This document shows positions 19,508 through 29,845 of a DNA stretch of 64,000 bases, in pieces. Position 1 is the stretch's first letter. Every line of letters begins with the position of its first letter. This stretch comes from Methylotenera sp. (GTDB lineage Bacteria > Pseudomonadota > Gammaproteobacteria > Burkholderiales > Methylophilaceae): the NCBI GenBank assembly GCA_017880905.1, contig JADGRO010000032.1, positions 30,946 through 94,945 of the forward strand, given 5' to 3'. The translations under genes were made by a program, and so were the position numbers. A model generated the notes under the pieces. That model worked only from the letters and a program-made list of their open reading frames with translations. It was not told where the DNA came from and did no database searches.

Positions 19508-21028
19508 CTATTTTTTCTTGCTATCTTTATTATCCAGCTTGGCTTTTAACAAAGCGCCAAGGTTGGTGGTGCCTGCAGAAGCCGCTTCGTCAGCTGCTTT
19601 CGTGTCAATGGCTTTGGTTTTTGCAGCTTTTTCTTTGGGTTTTTCTGCTTTTTCCTCGGTGACTGGTTTCGCGCCGGATGGATCTTCGGTCAATTGTTTC
19701 ACACCTAAAGAAATGCGCTCTTTTTCTACATCAATGGCCAAAATCACTGCTTTTAGCTCATCACCTTTTTTGAAATTACGAATCGCTTCTTCGCCAGATT
19801 GTGTCCAAGATAGGTCAGACAAGTGCACTAAACCATCAATACCGCCAGGCAAGCCAATAAATACGCCAAAGTCGGTAATAGATTTAATTTGACCAGTAAC
19901 TATATCACCTTTGTGATGCGTAGCAGAGAAATCGTCCCAAGGGTTTGGTTTACATTGTTTCATGCCAAGTGATAAACGACGACGTTCTTCGTCAATCTCC
20001 AAAATCATCACTTCAACTTCATCGCCCAATTGTGCAATTTTGCCCGGGTGAATGTTTTTATTGGTCCAATCCATTTCTGAAACGTGCACCAAACCTTCAA
20101 TACCTGGTTCAACTTCAACAAACGCGCCATAATCGGTGATATTAGAAACTTTACCAAATAGACGTGTACCTACCGGGTAACGACGGGTTAGGGCTACCCA
20201 CGGGTCATCACCTAACTGTTTAATGCCAAGTGAAACACGATTTTTTTCTTGATCGAATTTCAAGATTTTTGCTTCAACTTCTTCGCCAACTGTTAACACT
20301 TCTGATGGGTGTTTAACGCGGCGCCATGCCAAATCGGTAATATGCAACAAGCCATCGATACCGCCCAAATCCACAAATGCGCCGTAATCGGTGATGTTTT
20401 TGACGATCCCTTTAACAACCGCGCCTTCAGTTAATGTTCCCATAAGTGCTTCGCGATCTGCGCCCATGCTCACTTCCATCACAGCGCGGCGAGAAACTAC
20501 GATATTGTTGCGTTTACGGTCTAATTTAATAACCTTGAAATCCCATTCTTTGTTTTCGAATGGTGTGGTGTCCTTCACAGGACGTATATCAACCAGTGAG
20601 CCCGGCAAAAATGCCATAATGCCGTTGACTGAAACGCGTAAACCACCTTTAACACGACTACTCACAAAGCCTTTAACCACGCGGCCTTCGTTCATTGCGT
20701 CTTCCAAATCAAGCCATGCTTCCATTTTCTTCGCTTTTTCGCGAGAAAGTTGGGTTGAGCCAAAACCATCTTCCAGTTTTTCGATACATACTTTTACAAA
20801 GTCGCCTACGGCAACTTCAAGCTCACCTTGAGCATTTTTGAATTCAGCAGCGTCAATGACGCTTTCAGATTTTAAGCCAGCGTTAACAATCACGTGGTCG
20901 CTATCAATTGAGATTACTTCGGCGGTGATAACCTCGCCAGAACGCATTTCTTGTCGCGCTAAGCTTTCCTCAAATAGCGCGGCAAAGGATTCCATCGGAG
21001 ATGGTTTTGATTTGGAAGTAGAAGCCAT
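19508..21028 (-). CDS. rpsA: 30S ribosomal protein S1, five S1 domains
   Basis: Binds mRNA on the small subunit and helps initiation on weak or structured leaders. The protein has 506 residues, against about 555-570 for most proteobacterial S1 proteins. I count five S1 repeats, starting near residues 28, 114, 201, 286 and 373 (for example [20 protein letters not shown]). The expected sixth repeat is missing. After [11 protein letters not shown] the chain passes into a Lys/Ala/Glu-rich tail ending [19 protein letters not shown]. No remnant of a sixth domain fits in the 36 bases before ihfB. Lies in the tyrA-aroA-cmk-rpsA-ihfB run. Confidence 0.96.
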   Translation of the reverse strand: MASTSKSKPSPMESFAALFEESLARQEMRSGEVITAEVISIDSDHVIVNAGLKSESVIDAAEFKNAQGELEVAVGDFVKVCIEKLEDGFGSTQLSREKAKKMEAWLDLEDAMNEGRVVKGFVSSRVKGGLRVSVNGIMAFLPGSLVDIRPVKDTTPFENKEWDFKVIKLDRKRNNIVVSRRAVMEVSMGADREALMGTLTEGAVVKGIVKNITDYGAFVDLGGIDGLLHITDLAWRRVKHPSEVLTVGEEVEAKILKFDQEKNRVSLGIKQLGDDPWVALTRRYPVGTRLFGKVSNITDYGAFVEVEPGIEGLVHVSEMDWTNKNIHPGKIAQLGDEVEVMILEIDEERRRLSLGMKQCKPNPWDDFSATHHKGDIVTGQIKSITDFGVFIGLPGGIDGLVHLSDLSWTQSGEEAIRNFKKGDELKAVILAIDVEKERISLGVKQLTEDPSGAKPVTEEKAEKPKEKAAKTKAIDTKAADEAASAGTTNLGALLKAKLDNKDSKKK

Positions 21029-21051
21029 TAAAATAAAGTTACCTAAAGTTT

Positions 21052-21067
21052 CCCACCTAGCAGTGGG
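21052..21067 (-). promoter_or_regulatory. Hairpin in the rpsA leader
   Basis: CCCAC and GTGGG pair across a six-base loop about 24 bases upstream of the rpsA ATG. In E. coli the rpsA leader folds into hairpins used for S1 autocontrol; a similar role here is inference from position only. Confidence 0.35.
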
Positions 21068-21157
21068 GCAGTTAATTATAAAGTTATGTAAAAATAAATT
21101 TTATTGTTATAAAAACACAACACGAACCGTGCATACTACACAAAAAATGGCTTATGT

Positions 21158-21856
21158 TCAATGACTTAAAACATTTTTATGCAATTTTTTGTTATATTCA
21201 TTGAGAACGAATTCCACGGCTTCGTCAATGGTGCGATTGCTGGTGTCTAAAAGCACTGCATCCGGTGTTTGAATGAGGGGTGACGTTCTGCGTTGACCAT
21301 CACGAGTATCGCGTAGTTGCAAATCGTGCAAAATTTGTGCGTAATTGGCGCCCAGACCTTTATGTATAGTATTTTTGCCAATAGGTTGCTTGTAGCGGCG
21401 TTCAGCGCGCACTTCAACGCTGGCAGTCAGGAATATTTTGAGTTTTGCGTCTGTAAATACAACGGAACCCATATCGCGACCGTCGGCCACAAGACCGGGC
21501 GCTTTGCGAAAACTTTGCTGCAAATCAAAAAGCGCATTCCGCACTTGTGGATGAATGGCGACTTCAGATGCGCCACGGCTTATTTCTTCAGAACGCACGA
21601 GTTCGGTTATGCGGTCGTTCCCAAGAAATATTTCGCCATTTTTAAAATTAATATTGAGCTTTTTTGCAAGCTCGCCAAGCGCTTCAGCATTGTCCCAAGC
21701 AATATTTTTTTGTTGCGCAGCCAACGCCACAATGCGATACAGCGCGCCGGAATCCAGATAATGAAAACCAAGTTTCTCTGCAACTAACTGAGCAACTGTG
21801 CCTTTGCCCGAGGCAGAAGGGCCGTCTATGGCAATGACTTGAATAGCATTAACCAT
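21158..21856 (-). CDS. cmk: Cytidylate kinase
   Basis: Phosphorylates CMP and dCMP. The 232-residue protein has the P-loop [13 protein letters not shown] near the N-terminus, YLDSGALYR and [12 protein letters not shown], all typical. It overlaps the end of aroA by eight bases and precedes rpsA, with a 129-base leader between them. Confidence 0.97.
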   Translation of the reverse strand: MVNAIQVIAIDGPSASGKGTVAQLVAEKLGFHYLDSGALYRIVALAAQQKNIAWDNAEALGELAKKLNINFKNGEIFLGNDRITELVRSEEISRGASEVAIHPQVRNALFDLQQSFRKAPGLVADGRDMGSVVFTDAKLKIFLTASVEVRAERRYKQPIGKNTIHKGLGANYAQILHDLQLRDTRDGQRRTSPLIQTPDAVLLDTSNRTIDEAVEFVLNEYNKKLHKNVLSH

Positions 21857-23138
21857 GCGTTATTTTCTTGAATTCGTCAAAATAATTGGGGAAAGTTTTA
21901 GCAACGCACTTTGGGTCGTTAATGGTAATTGGCACACCACCCAAACTTATTAAGGAAAAACACATCGCCATACGGTGGTCGTCGTAAGTGTCAATCACCG
22001 CATTGGGCGTGAGTTTGGCTGGGGGCGTGATTTTGATGTAATCCGCACCTTCCTCAACTGTAGCGCCCACTTTGCGCAATTCAGTCGCCATGGCAGCAAT
22101 ACGATCAGTTTCTTTCACGCGCCAACTGGCGATGTTGCGTAAGGTCGTTGTGCCGTCAGCAAATAACGCAACTATTGCCAACGTCATTGCTGCGTCGGGA
22201 ATATGGTTGCAATCCAGATCAATTGCCTTAAGACGGCCATAACAGATCGACTCTACTGTTAAAGAGCTAAACTCAATTTTCGCCCCCATCTCTTTCAAAG
22301 CATCGCAAAATTTTATATCGCCTTGAATGCTATTCTCCCCAATTCCATAAACTTGACAGCGTCCTAGAATCGCGCCTGCGGCGAGGAAATATGAGGCACT
22401 GGAAGCATCACCTTCTACAAAAATTTGTTTGGGAGAAATGTATTGCGCCTTTGCTGGAATAGTGAAATGTTGCCAGTTTTGGCGATCAATATGAACACCG
22501 AATTTGGCCATTAAATTAAGCGTAATTTCGATGTAAGGTTTTGAAATGAGTTCGCCTACCAGTTCAATTGTGGCTTGTTGTTTGGTTAGTGGCAGCGCCA
22601 TTAAAAGTGCAGTTAAAAATTGGCTGGAAACATCACCACGAATTTTGATCGGTTTGTTAACGTCAATTTTTGCGGGCGAGATTTTGAGCGGTGGAAAACC
22701 TTCAATTTCTAAATATTCAATATTCGCACCTATTTGCCGTAAGGCATCGACCAAATCACCAATCGGGCGCTCGTGCATGCGTGGTACGCCAGAAAGTGTG
22801 TAATGTCCACTAGATAAGGCGAGTGCAGCCGTGAGTGGTCTAAATGCGGTGCCGGCATTGCCCAAAAAAAGCTCTGCATTTTTGTTAGGAAAGTTGCCGC
22901 TACACCCGTGGATGCGCCAATCTGTTTCGTTCAGCTTTTCTAACTTTATCCCTAGTTTTTCTAGCGCTTCCAGCATTCTTGCGGTGTCATCAGAAACCAA
23001 CAAATCGCGAATTTCTGTTACGCCGTTAGCCAGTGCCGCTAGTAGGAGCGTGCGGTTTGAAATGCTTTTCGAGCCAGGTAGCTTAATACTGCCTTCAGCG
23101 CGGTGAGTGGCGGGCAAAGTAAGTTGTTCTTGTTTCAT
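21849..23138 (-). CDS. aroA: 3-phosphoshikimate 1-carboxyvinyltransferase (EPSP synthase)
   Basis: Sixth step of the shikimate pathway: joins PEP to shikimate-3-phosphate. The protein has 429 residues. [18 protein letters not shown] and [19 protein letters not shown] are the two signature regions, and [16 protein letters not shown] lies near the end. I use ATG 23138, which gives [20 protein letters not shown], the family's normal beginning and length. The frame also has an ATG at 23168 inside the tyrA end, which would add ten residues. cmk overlaps its end. Confidence 0.95.
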   Translation of the reverse strand: MKQEQLTLPATHRAEGSIKLPGSKSISNRTLLLAALANGVTEIRDLLVSDDTARMLEALEKLGIKLEKLNETDWRIHGCSGNFPNKNAELFLGNAGTAFRPLTAALALSSGHYTLSGVPRMHERPIGDLVDALRQIGANIEYLEIEGFPPLKISPAKIDVNKPIKIRGDVSSQFLTALLMALPLTKQQATIELVGELISKPYIEITLNLMAKFGVHIDRQNWQHFTIPAKAQYISPKQIFVEGDASSASYFLAAGAILGRCQVYGIGENSIQGDIKFCDALKEMGAKIEFSSLTVESICYGRLKAIDLDCNHIPDAAMTLAIVALFADGTTTLRNIASWRVKETDRIAAMATELRKVGATVEEGADYIKITPPAKLTPNAVIDTYDDHRMAMCFSLISLGGVPITINDPKCVAKTFPNYFDEFKKITHG

Positions 23139-23149
23139 ATTCGCAACTA

Positions 23150-24010
23150 CTATTTCGCGTTTGCCCAAGCATTACGTGCCGCACTTGCACGTACGAACAG
23201 CGCTTGCAAACCAGCGCCATCTTTGTTAGTAAGCAATTTTTTTAATTGAGATAATTCGTCTTGGTAAGCAGTTAATTCACTCAATAAAGCGGATTTATTG
23301 GCAAGGCTAATGTCGCGCCACATTTCGGGGTGGCTACCTGCAATGCGGGTAAAGTCTCTAAACCCGCTGGCGGCAAAGCTGAAAAGCTGTTCGGCATTGG
23401 GACGCGATGCGATTTCATCCACTAGCGCGAACGCCAATAGATGTGGCAAGTGGCTTACCGCGGCAAAAATGCCATCGTGATTTTCAGCAGACATTTCACT
23501 CACAATTGCACCACAGTTTTTCCATAATTGAGTAACGACAGCAACCGCATGGATATTGGTCTCCGGCGTAGGTGTTAAAACGACATTTTTGCCTACAAAT
23601 AAATCTTCTTTTGCTGCTGAAACGCCGCTTTTCTCTGCGCCGGCAATCGGGTGACCGCCCACAAACTGGTTAAACTGCTCGCCTAAAATCTCTTTGGCGC
23701 AAGCTAAAACATCGCCTTTGGTGCTGCCTGCGTCCGTGATAACGGTTTGATTGGTTAAGTGCGGTTTAATGCTTTTTAAAATACTTGCAGTCTGCGCGAC
23801 GGGTGCGGCAATTAGCACTAAATCTGCACCTTCAAGCACCACATGGATATTGGTTTCTAGTGCATCTATTACGCCTAGTTTTAAGGCTTGATTTAAGCTT
23901 TCAGCACTACGCCCAACACCCACGACCACAGGCGCATTGCCTGCTTTTTTCAAAGCCAATGCAACCGAGCCACCAATCAGGCCCACACCAAATATGACGA
24001 GTTTTTTCAA
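23150..24010 (-). CDS. tyrA: Prephenate dehydrogenase
   Basis: NAD(P)-dependent oxidative decarboxylation of prephenate in tyrosine synthesis. It has 286 residues and is monofunctional, with no chorismate mutase part. The Rossmann motif is [19 protein letters not shown] at the N-terminus. [24 protein letters not shown] and [14 protein letters not shown] are catalytic-region motifs. It heads the minus-strand run tyrA-aroA-cmk-rpsA-ihfB. In many betaproteobacteria pheA and hisC precede it; here a divergent GGDEF gene does. Confidence 0.95.
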   Translation of the reverse strand: MKKLVIFGVGLIGGSVALALKKAGNAPVVVGVGRSAESLNQALKLGVIDALETNIHVVLEGADLVLIAAPVAQTASILKSIKPHLTNQTVITDAGSTKGDVLACAKEILGEQFNQFVGGHPIAGAEKSGVSAAKEDLFVGKNVVLTPTPETNIHAVAVVTQLWKNCGAIVSEMSAENHDGIFAAVSHLPHLLAFALVDEIASRPNAEQLFSFAASGFRDFTRIAGSHPEMWRDISLANKSALLSELTAYQDELSQLKKLLTNKDGAGLQALFVRASAARNAWANAK

Positions 24011-24162
24011 AAGAAAATGCTAAAAAATCTAAAACTGAATTGTAACATTTTGCCTCACGCTTTGCTTATAGGCTTGCGCGCACAATAAGTTATCTGCAAG
24101 TGAATGTTATGTAGTATTATTTTTTTAAGTGAAGTTTATATCACTACTCAATTGACAATAAT

Positions 24163-25080
24163 ATGGCGATAACACTCAAAACCTACGGGGAATTTCTTGA
24201 AACCGTACCCGATGCCGCTGCGGTAATCAATCGGCAAGACATGTTTGTCGTGGTTAACATACAAACAGAAGCGCTTTTTGGCCAACCACTGAATGCGCTA
24301 TATGGCAAATCTTTAGAAATTCTGCTTCCGAAATCTGCTGCGCCGTTTCATGCAAAGTTGGTAGAAGGTTATTTTGCGCACCCAAAAATGCGGGCAATGG
24401 GTAGCGGTATGGCAATTAAAGGGCGGCATGCAGATGGACACGAATTTCCGATGGACATTATGCTAAAGCCTATTGAGTTTGAAGGAGATTTATACGCGTT
24501 GTGCATGATGCGTGATATTACTGCCATTAAAGAACAAGAAGCACAATTACAAAGAGCATTAGCGCGTGAACATGAGCAAGCACTTACTGATTATTTAACG
24601 GGCATTGCCAATGCGCGTGCTTTCCACATCTCACTAGAAGCAGAGATGAATCGCCTTGCAAGGTTCGAGCGGCCATTCACGCTGGTATACCTTGATCTTG
24701 ATCATTTTAAGGTAGTCAACGACGAAAAGGGTCACGCTGAGGGCGATCGCGTACTTTGCACTGTGGTTGATGTAGTCAAACTTAAGTTAAGAAAGACTGA
24801 TTTCTTTGCGCGCATGGGCGGTGATGAATTTGCAATCCTGTTTCCAGAAACAACATCAGACATTGCTAACACTTTGATTAATAATTTAAAAAAAGATTTA
24901 GCACAAGCCATGCAGCAACATAAATGGGGTGTTACGTTTTCTATAGGAGTACTCACATGCTTTTGCCCCGTGGATAGTGTTGATGAGCTAATTAAAACAG
25001 CAGATGAACTGATGTATGAAGTTAAAAAACACGGCAAAAATGACGTCAAATATTCGGTGTTAGGAAGTACCAAAACCTAA
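24163..25080 (+). CDS. PAS-GGDEF protein, probable soluble diguanylate cyclase
   Basis: Cytoplasmic signalling protein of 305 residues. The PAS domain spans about 10-125 (VPDAAAVINRQDMFVVVNIQ; GHEFPMDIMLKPIEF), a short coil follows, and the GGDEF domain covers about 140-300. The active site reads MGGDEF and so should make cyclic di-GMP. RKTD, five residues before it, fits the RxxD inhibitory site. No membrane segment is seen. The ligand of the PAS domain is unknown. The gene is divergent from tyrA and converges on bpt. Confidence 0.9.
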   Translation: MAITLKTYGEFLETVPDAAAVINRQDMFVVVNIQTEALFGQPLNALYGKSLEILLPKSAAPFHAKLVEGYFAHPKMRAMGSGMAIKGRHADGHEFPMDIMLKPIEFEGDLYALCMMRDITAIKEQEAQLQRALAREHEQALTDYLTGIANARAFHISLEAEMNRLARFERPFTLVYLDLDHFKVVNDEKGHAEGDRVLCTVVDVVKLKLRKTDFFARMGGDEFAILFPETTSDIANTLINNLKKDLAQAMQQHKWGVTFSIGVLTCFCPVDSVDELIKTADELMYEVKKHGKNDVKYSVLGSTKT

Positions 25081-25087
25081 ATAGCTA

Positions 25088-25819
25088 TTAAATCCACTTC
25101 CCGTTCATCAGCTTCTCTTGTGATTTAAATTGTTGTTTGTACACCATTTTTTGGCTTTCTTTAATCCAATAACCTAAATATAAATAGGACAAATCAAGGC
25201 TTTTTGTCCATTCAGCAAGCCACATAATGGAATACGTGCCGAAACTGGCTTTAGTTTCTGTCGCATCATAAAACGTATACACCGCCGAGACGCCGTCGCT
25301 CACCATATCAATAACGCTGACGATTTTAATTCGGTTTTCGGCATTTCTAAATTCCACCATCAGGCTCCCTACGTTGCTCATGCACAAAAACTGGCGATAC
25401 TGCTCGGCTTCATTCTGAGCGTCGGTTGGATTACTTAATTCTGCGTCTGCATGGCGTAAATTTAGATAGCTAGTGTATAACTCAAAATGGCTTTGCTTGT
25501 AGTTTAGCGGCAATATCCGTGCGGTTAAATCTGCATGCTGTCTGAAGGCGCGTTTTTGGCTGCGGTTAGGTAGAAATTTATCTAAAACTAAACGCACTGG
25601 AATGCAAGCATTACAAGCCTCACAGTGTGGTCTGTAGGCAAATTTACCGCTACGCCGAAAGCCTTGCTGTATAAGGCCGCTGTAGACATTGGCATCGACT
25701 AAGTGATGCGGGGCAGCGATTAAACTTTGTGCGAGTTTGTTGGGCAAATAGCCACATTTATATGGCGTGGTGACGTAAAACTGCAGCTTGTGTAATGGTG
25801 GTTCGCTAGGCAACGTCAT
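25088..25819 (-). CDS. bpt: Aspartate/glutamate leucyltransferase
   Basis: N-end rule transferase that adds Leu from Leu-tRNA to proteins beginning with Asp or Glu, marking them for ClpAP. The 243 residues show the ATE-family Cys cluster (RPHCEACNACIPVRL) near residue 60-70 and a C-terminal GNAT-like part (YLYLGYWIKESQKMVYKQQF). The start overlaps the aat stop in ATGA, giving a translationally coupled pair that together covers both secondary and tertiary destabilising residues. Confidence 0.93.
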   Translation of the reverse strand: MTLPSEPPLHKLQFYVTTPYKCGYLPNKLAQSLIAAPHHLVDANVYSGLIQQGFRRSGKFAYRPHCEACNACIPVRLVLDKFLPNRSQKRAFRQHADLTARILPLNYKQSHFELYTSYLNLRHADAELSNPTDAQNEAEQYRQFLCMSNVGSLMVEFRNAENRIKIVSVIDMVSDGVSAVYTFYDATETKASFGTYSIMWLAEWTKSLDLSYLYLGYWIKESQKMVYKQQFKSQEKLMNGKWI

Positions 25820-26511
25820 ACTGAGTATTCTACCAATTTCACTAAATTTTGCATGAATTCTTCACGTGCAATTTCACGCCCACCAAAACTGGTTAAAAGC
25901 GGCGTTTTCATTTGGCAATCTATCATGCCAATACCTTGATTTTTAAGATGATTCACTAAATGTACGAATGCGACTTTTGAGGCGTCGGTTTGCGTGTGAA
26001 ACATGCTTTCGCCATAAAACATGCGACTGATTTTAACGCCGTAACAGCCGCCTACCAGCTTGTTGTTGAGCCAACTTTCCATACTGATTGCGTGGCCTAA
26101 ATTATGTAATTCGCAATAAGCATCAATCATTTCATTGGTAATCCAAGTACCGGCTTGGCCTCCACGCGGCGAGTTGCTACAGGCCGTCATTAGCTCTCTA
26201 AAAGCCGTGTTAAAACGTATTTCAAACGGCTGCTTTTTGAGTGTCTTTTTAAGTGAATCTGAAACTTTTAACTCGATTGGAAACAGCACCATGCGTGGGT
26301 TTGGGCTCCACCAAATGATCGGCTCATTCTCGTTAAACCAAGGGAATATGCCTTGTTTGTAAGCACTCAAAAGGCGTGTAGTAGATAAATCGCCACCAAT
26401 CGCAATTAAGCCGTTAGGCGTGGTTAAAGCTTGGCTGAGTGGCGGGAATGGAGTGTTTGGCTCAAGTGCGAGTACGTAACCGGCTGGGAGTTTGTAATAA
26501 GCTTGTGCCAT
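25816..26511 (-). CDS. aat: Leucyl/phenylalanyl-tRNA-protein transferase
   Basis: Adds Leu or Phe to proteins with N-terminal Lys or Arg, feeding ClpAP. The 231 residues carry FPPLSQALTTPNGLIAIGGD and FPWFNENEPIIWWSPNPRMV near the N-terminus and SMESWLNNKLVGGCYGV in the centre, all diagnostic of Aat. It is the first of the coupled aat-bpt pair. Confidence 0.96.
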   Translation of the reverse strand: MAQAYYKLPAGYVLALEPNTPFPPLSQALTTPNGLIAIGGDLSTTRLLSAYKQGIFPWFNENEPIIWWSPNPRMVLFPIELKVSDSLKKTLKKQPFEIRFNTAFRELMTACSNSPRGGQAGTWITNEMIDAYCELHNLGHAISMESWLNNKLVGGCYGVKISRMFYGESMFHTQTDASKVAFVHLVNHLKNQGIGMIDCQMKTPLLTSFGGREIAREEFMQNLVKLVEYSV

Positions 26512-26543
26512 GCACGGCTAATTATCCGCTTAAATCACTTGAT

Positions 26544-28547
26544 TCATGAGAATAGACTAGGTTGTGCGTCAAATAAATGATAATGACCGCCACCGCGTGT
26601 TTTGGCTTGATACATGGCGTGATCGGCATGGCGCAATAAAATATCCGGTGGGTTGTTATCGGATGGGAAAAAGGTATAGCCGATGCTGGCAGAAATGTGC
26701 AGCGCAGTTTGGTCGGCAATAGCAAATGGCATTTCAATCGCTTCAAGCAACCTATCCAAGGTTTTGGTGTATTCATCAATAGATTGCAAACCGCACAGCA
26801 GTAAGGCAAATTCATCGCCGCCAAGTCGTGCGATAGTGTCGCTTTCGCGTAAATTAACACGTAATCGTTCGGCCAGTTGTACTAGTAGTTGATCACCCGC
26901 TCCGTGTCCCAGCTGGTCGTTAATGGGTTTGAATTTATCTAAATCGAAATAACAAATGGCGACTATTTCATTGCTGCGCGTAGCGCGTGCCAGCACTTGT
27001 TGCAGCCTATCTGAAAACAATGCTCTGTTTGGTAGCTGGGTGAGTGGGTCATGGTAAGCCATGTGTTCAAGCGCTTGTTGTTGCTCTTTAGCGCGCGTGA
27101 TATCGGAAAATAAACCCACATAATGTTGAAATTTTCCATTATCGTCGTAAACAGGAAAAATATCGAAGGTAGCGGCGTATGGGCTGCCATCTTTATGTAG
27201 GTTTAAAGTTTCACCGCGCCATTCACCTTTGTTTGCGGTAGCTTTAAAAAGTTTTGAGAAAAAGTCTTCCTTTTGATACACAAATCCCAGTTCGTTCGGG
27301 TTACGACCGATTGCTTCTTTGCGACTATAACCTGTGTTTTTGGTAAAGGCAGGATTTACTTCCGTGATATTGGCATTGGAATCGGTAATAAAAATACCAT
27401 CATGTGCATGAGCGAATACGCTAGACGAAACAATGAGGCGTTCGGTATTTTCGTTCAGCTCGTTCACCATTTCACGCAATCGTTTACGCATTTTAACCAT
27501 ATTATCAATCAGCGTATCGGGTTTTGCATGTGTGCCATCCTCGCTAAAATCTCCTTGTTCAATGCGACTTACCAGATTACTAGCGGTTTCAGGGTCTCCA
27601 CCCAGTGGTGTTAAAACAAAACGTCGAATGCTATACAGGGCAAGCAACAATAAGGCCCCGCCAAATAATCCACCCAGCAGCAATAACGGATATAAATTGC
27701 TGATACTTTTTAAATAAGCTTCTCGTTTAGGGTAGGCAATGTGCGCATGAAAATCCCAATTTGGAATGTTTTTACTTACTACCAGCCACTGGCCAGATGT
27801 GCTACTCAAAACGGCAGCAGCTTGTGCTTTGGTGATGCGCTCAGAAGTAAAGCGGATGTTGAAGTTATAGTCGGTGATGGCCGCAAAACCCGTTTGCAGA
27901 TACGACCATTTTTTAATGGCCTGATCCAGCGCTTTTACGTCTACTTTATAGCCCACATACCAAGCGCCAATCACACTGCCCGCGCTATTTTTGATGGGCT
28001 CATAACCAGAAATATAAGGCTCACCTAAAATATCTACTACGCCATAAAATGGTTTTCCCTCTTGCAGCTGGGTGATAGCCTTGCCCGTGGGGTCGAGTAG
28101 AGTTCCGATAGCACGCGTTCCGTCTTTTTGTCTTACGTTGGTGGCCACGCGGATAAAGTCACTACCCGTTTTAACAAACAAGGTTGCAGTACCGCTGCCA
28201 ATGCTGGTAACGCCGTCCACTAGGTCTGTGCGCTCGCTCTGCGATTGCTTGCCAAATATCAAGTTAGGTTGAATTTGTTGGTGTAAAACTACTGTGCCGT
28301 CAATGCCGGGCTTGCCTAGACTCAGGCTACGCTGTTTTAGTAACTCCATCGAGGAATAAACACGTTCACCCACTAGGCTTTCTGCCATTTCTAGCAAATA
28401 GGCGAGTTTGTCTGTTTCTCCGCTTGCCCCGGTCTTGATTTTTTTCATGTCGAGTGTAAACATGTACACGGCTGTACAAATGATAGCTAATACGCCAACC
28501 AGTAATAAGGGTGCTAGAAAGCGCCTAAAAAGGGTGAATTGCTTCAT
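26544..28547 (-). CDS. Membrane-bound sensor diguanylate cyclase (Cache-PAS-GGDEF)
   Basis: Protein of 667 residues. A first membrane segment (residues about 9-31) and a second (about 285-308) enclose a periplasmic Cache-type sensor domain with GKPFYGVVDILGEPYISGYE and AWYVGYKVD. A short HAMP-like linker follows, then PAS (about 370-490, DGIFITDSNANITEVNPAFT) and GGDEF (about 500-660). The active site is RLGGDEF, preceded by RESD as inhibitory site, so the enzyme should be an active, product-inhibited diguanylate cyclase. No EAL domain is present. Single-Cache domains sense small organic acids or similar ligands; the ligand here is unknown. Confidence 0.9.
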   Translation of the reverse strand: MKQFTLFRRFLAPLLLVGVLAIICTAVYMFTLDMKKIKTGASGETDKLAYLLEMAESLVGERVYSSMELLKQRSLSLGKPGIDGTVVLHQQIQPNLIFGKQSQSERTDLVDGVTSIGSGTATLFVKTGSDFIRVATNVRQKDGTRAIGTLLDPTGKAITQLQEGKPFYGVVDILGEPYISGYEPIKNSAGSVIGAWYVGYKVDVKALDQAIKKWSYLQTGFAAITDYNFNIRFTSERITKAQAAAVLSSTSGQWLVVSKNIPNWDFHAHIAYPKREAYLKSISNLYPLLLLGGLFGGALLLLALYSIRRFVLTPLGGDPETASNLVSRIEQGDFSEDGTHAKPDTLIDNMVKMRKRLREMVNELNENTERLIVSSSVFAHAHDGIFITDSNANITEVNPAFTKNTGYSRKEAIGRNPNELGFVYQKEDFFSKLFKATANKGEWRGETLNLHKDGSPYAATFDIFPVYDDNGKFQHYVGLFSDITRAKEQQQALEHMAYHDPLTQLPNRALFSDRLQQVLARATRSNEIVAICYFDLDKFKPINDQLGHGAGDQLLVQLAERLRVNLRESDTIARLGGDEFALLLCGLQSIDEYTKTLDRLLEAIEMPFAIADQTALHISASIGYTFFPSDNNPPDILLRHADHAMYQAKTRGGGHYHLFDAQPSLFS

Positions 28548-28627
28548 TTATTTAAATTTTATTGGAGTAAAGTGAAATATACGCAGCAATTTTGATGCCA
28601 AGTTTTGAGTCGGTAAAGCACAAATTC

Positions 28628-28656
28628 CAAAAACAAGTTTGCAAAAAATAAACTTG
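28628..28656 (-). terminator. Probable terminator of the HMA-MauE gene
   Basis: On the minus strand CAAGTTT pairs with AAACTTG over a nine-base loop, then TTTTT follows. The stem is AT-rich, so efficiency is uncertain. Confidence 0.5.
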
Positions 28657-28724
28657 CCGATAAGGTAACCGAAGATTCTAATCCTTTATTGTTACATTGT
28701 AACTACTAGCGCCGAAAGGCTATT

Positions 28725-29435
28725 TTACAATAACATCCAGGCGGCCATTGCGGCCATCAGCAAGTCTTCAATAATGGTGACAGTGGTCATGGGCAAATTA
28801 AAGCCAGTGCCAAGGCAGGCGCAACGGATTTTTTGTTTATTCGTCACCGCTAAAATCACACCAATACTGGAAAATGCCATGACAATGAGCGTAATAACAT
28901 TTACAAGCATTGGCCTGTAAGCCAATAAATATGCGGTTCCTAAGCCAAGTTCAATAAATGGGTAAATGAAGCCATAGGTGGGGACGCGTTTTGCGAGTAG
29001 GTCGTACATGGCGTAGCTGCTGGCAAAACCGGACAAATCGAGTAGTTTAAAAAACGAAAACACCAAGAAAAAGCCTGCCATAAAATTGGGCATAAATCGA
29101 TGCCAATGAAACTCACCATTCGTCACTTCAACCGCCAGCGTCACCAGCAAAATATAGCCAAAAACTAGCATCAATGGCTTATATGCCGCTATGGTTGCGG
29201 GTGCTACGTCGTTATATGCACTATCGATAATTTCCGCGCCAATTTTATAACTACCTATAGTTTCTAACACTTTGTTCAGTTTTTCGACACCGGTCTTTTG
29301 GCCAGTAAGGCTAATCTGGGGCGGCTTCAGTGTGACTTCAACTTCATCTGCATAAGGCGCTAAAGTAGCTTTGACCTTAGCAACGCAATTGTTGCAACTC
29401 AGGCCAGAAATCGAGTAAATTGTGTGTGTTTTCAT
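28725..29435 (-). CDS. Fusion of heavy-metal-associated domain with MauE/DoxX-like membrane domain
   Basis: Protein of 236 residues. The first 65 or so form an HMA (copper-chaperone-like) domain with GLSCNNCVAKVKATL, whose CxxC can bind Cu(I) or another soft metal. The rest has four hydrophobic helices of the MauE/DoxX type, ending in RCACLGTGFNLPMTTVTIIEDLL. MauE proteins support formation of disulfides in methylamine dehydrogenase; related membrane proteins serve other redox proteins. The fusion suggests metal or thiol transfer at the inner membrane, but its partner is unknown and no mau genes are near. Confidence 0.82.
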   Translation of the reverse strand: MKTHTIYSISGLSCNNCVAKVKATLAPYADEVEVTLKPPQISLTGQKTGVEKLNKVLETIGSYKIGAEIIDSAYNDVAPATIAAYKPLMLVFGYILLVTLAVEVTNGEFHWHRFMPNFMAGFFLVFSFFKLLDLSGFASSYAMYDLLAKRVPTYGFIYPFIELGLGTAYLLAYRPMLVNVITLIVMAFSSIGVILAVTNKQKIRCACLGTGFNLPMTTVTIIEDLLMAAMAAWMLL

Positions 29436-29540
29436 CGTATTACCTATATTTCTGTAAAATCAGTGGTAAGCTACAGATTAAGCCATAAATTAATAATGGC
29501 AAAGTTTAGATAATAAACTCTCGGGAAAGTGATTTATTTT

Positions 29541-29750
29541 ATGAACACTATATATAAAAAAACCCTGAAAGGGGTTGAAGAGGCTGCGCTTCGCACTCAA
29601 GGTTTGCAGTTAAAGTTACGTGCGTACTTAAAATTAGTAGATGGCAAGCATTCCACAGTGGAAATTCAGTGTGCAAATCCTAATTTGGCAGAAATAGAAA
29701 CGGTGTTGGGCGTGTTGCAGCAAGAAGGCTACGTAGAAGTTTCTTGCTAA
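29541..29750 (+). CDS. Small winged-helix-like protein of unknown function
   Basis: A 69-residue protein. The pattern KTLKGVEEAALRTQGLQLKL, then AYLKLVDGKHSTVEI and VLGVLQQEGYVEV, resembles the small winged-helix-like domains found alone or at the ends of signalling proteins in betaproteobacteria. I chose ATG 29541; the frame also has a GTG at 29529 that would add four residues. Function unknown. Divergent from the HMA-MauE gene, about 100 bases away. Confidence 0.6.
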   Translation: MNTIYKKTLKGVEEAALRTQGLQLKLRAYLKLVDGKHSTVEIQCANPNLAEIETVLGVLQQEGYVEVSC

Positions 29751-29845
29751 ACCTTTAGCTATATAGGCACAATAATAAACTACATAAGCCTTTGTAATTA
29801 AATAAAAAATGCGTAGAATGCGCAATTTGGCTTTAATTGCAAAGC

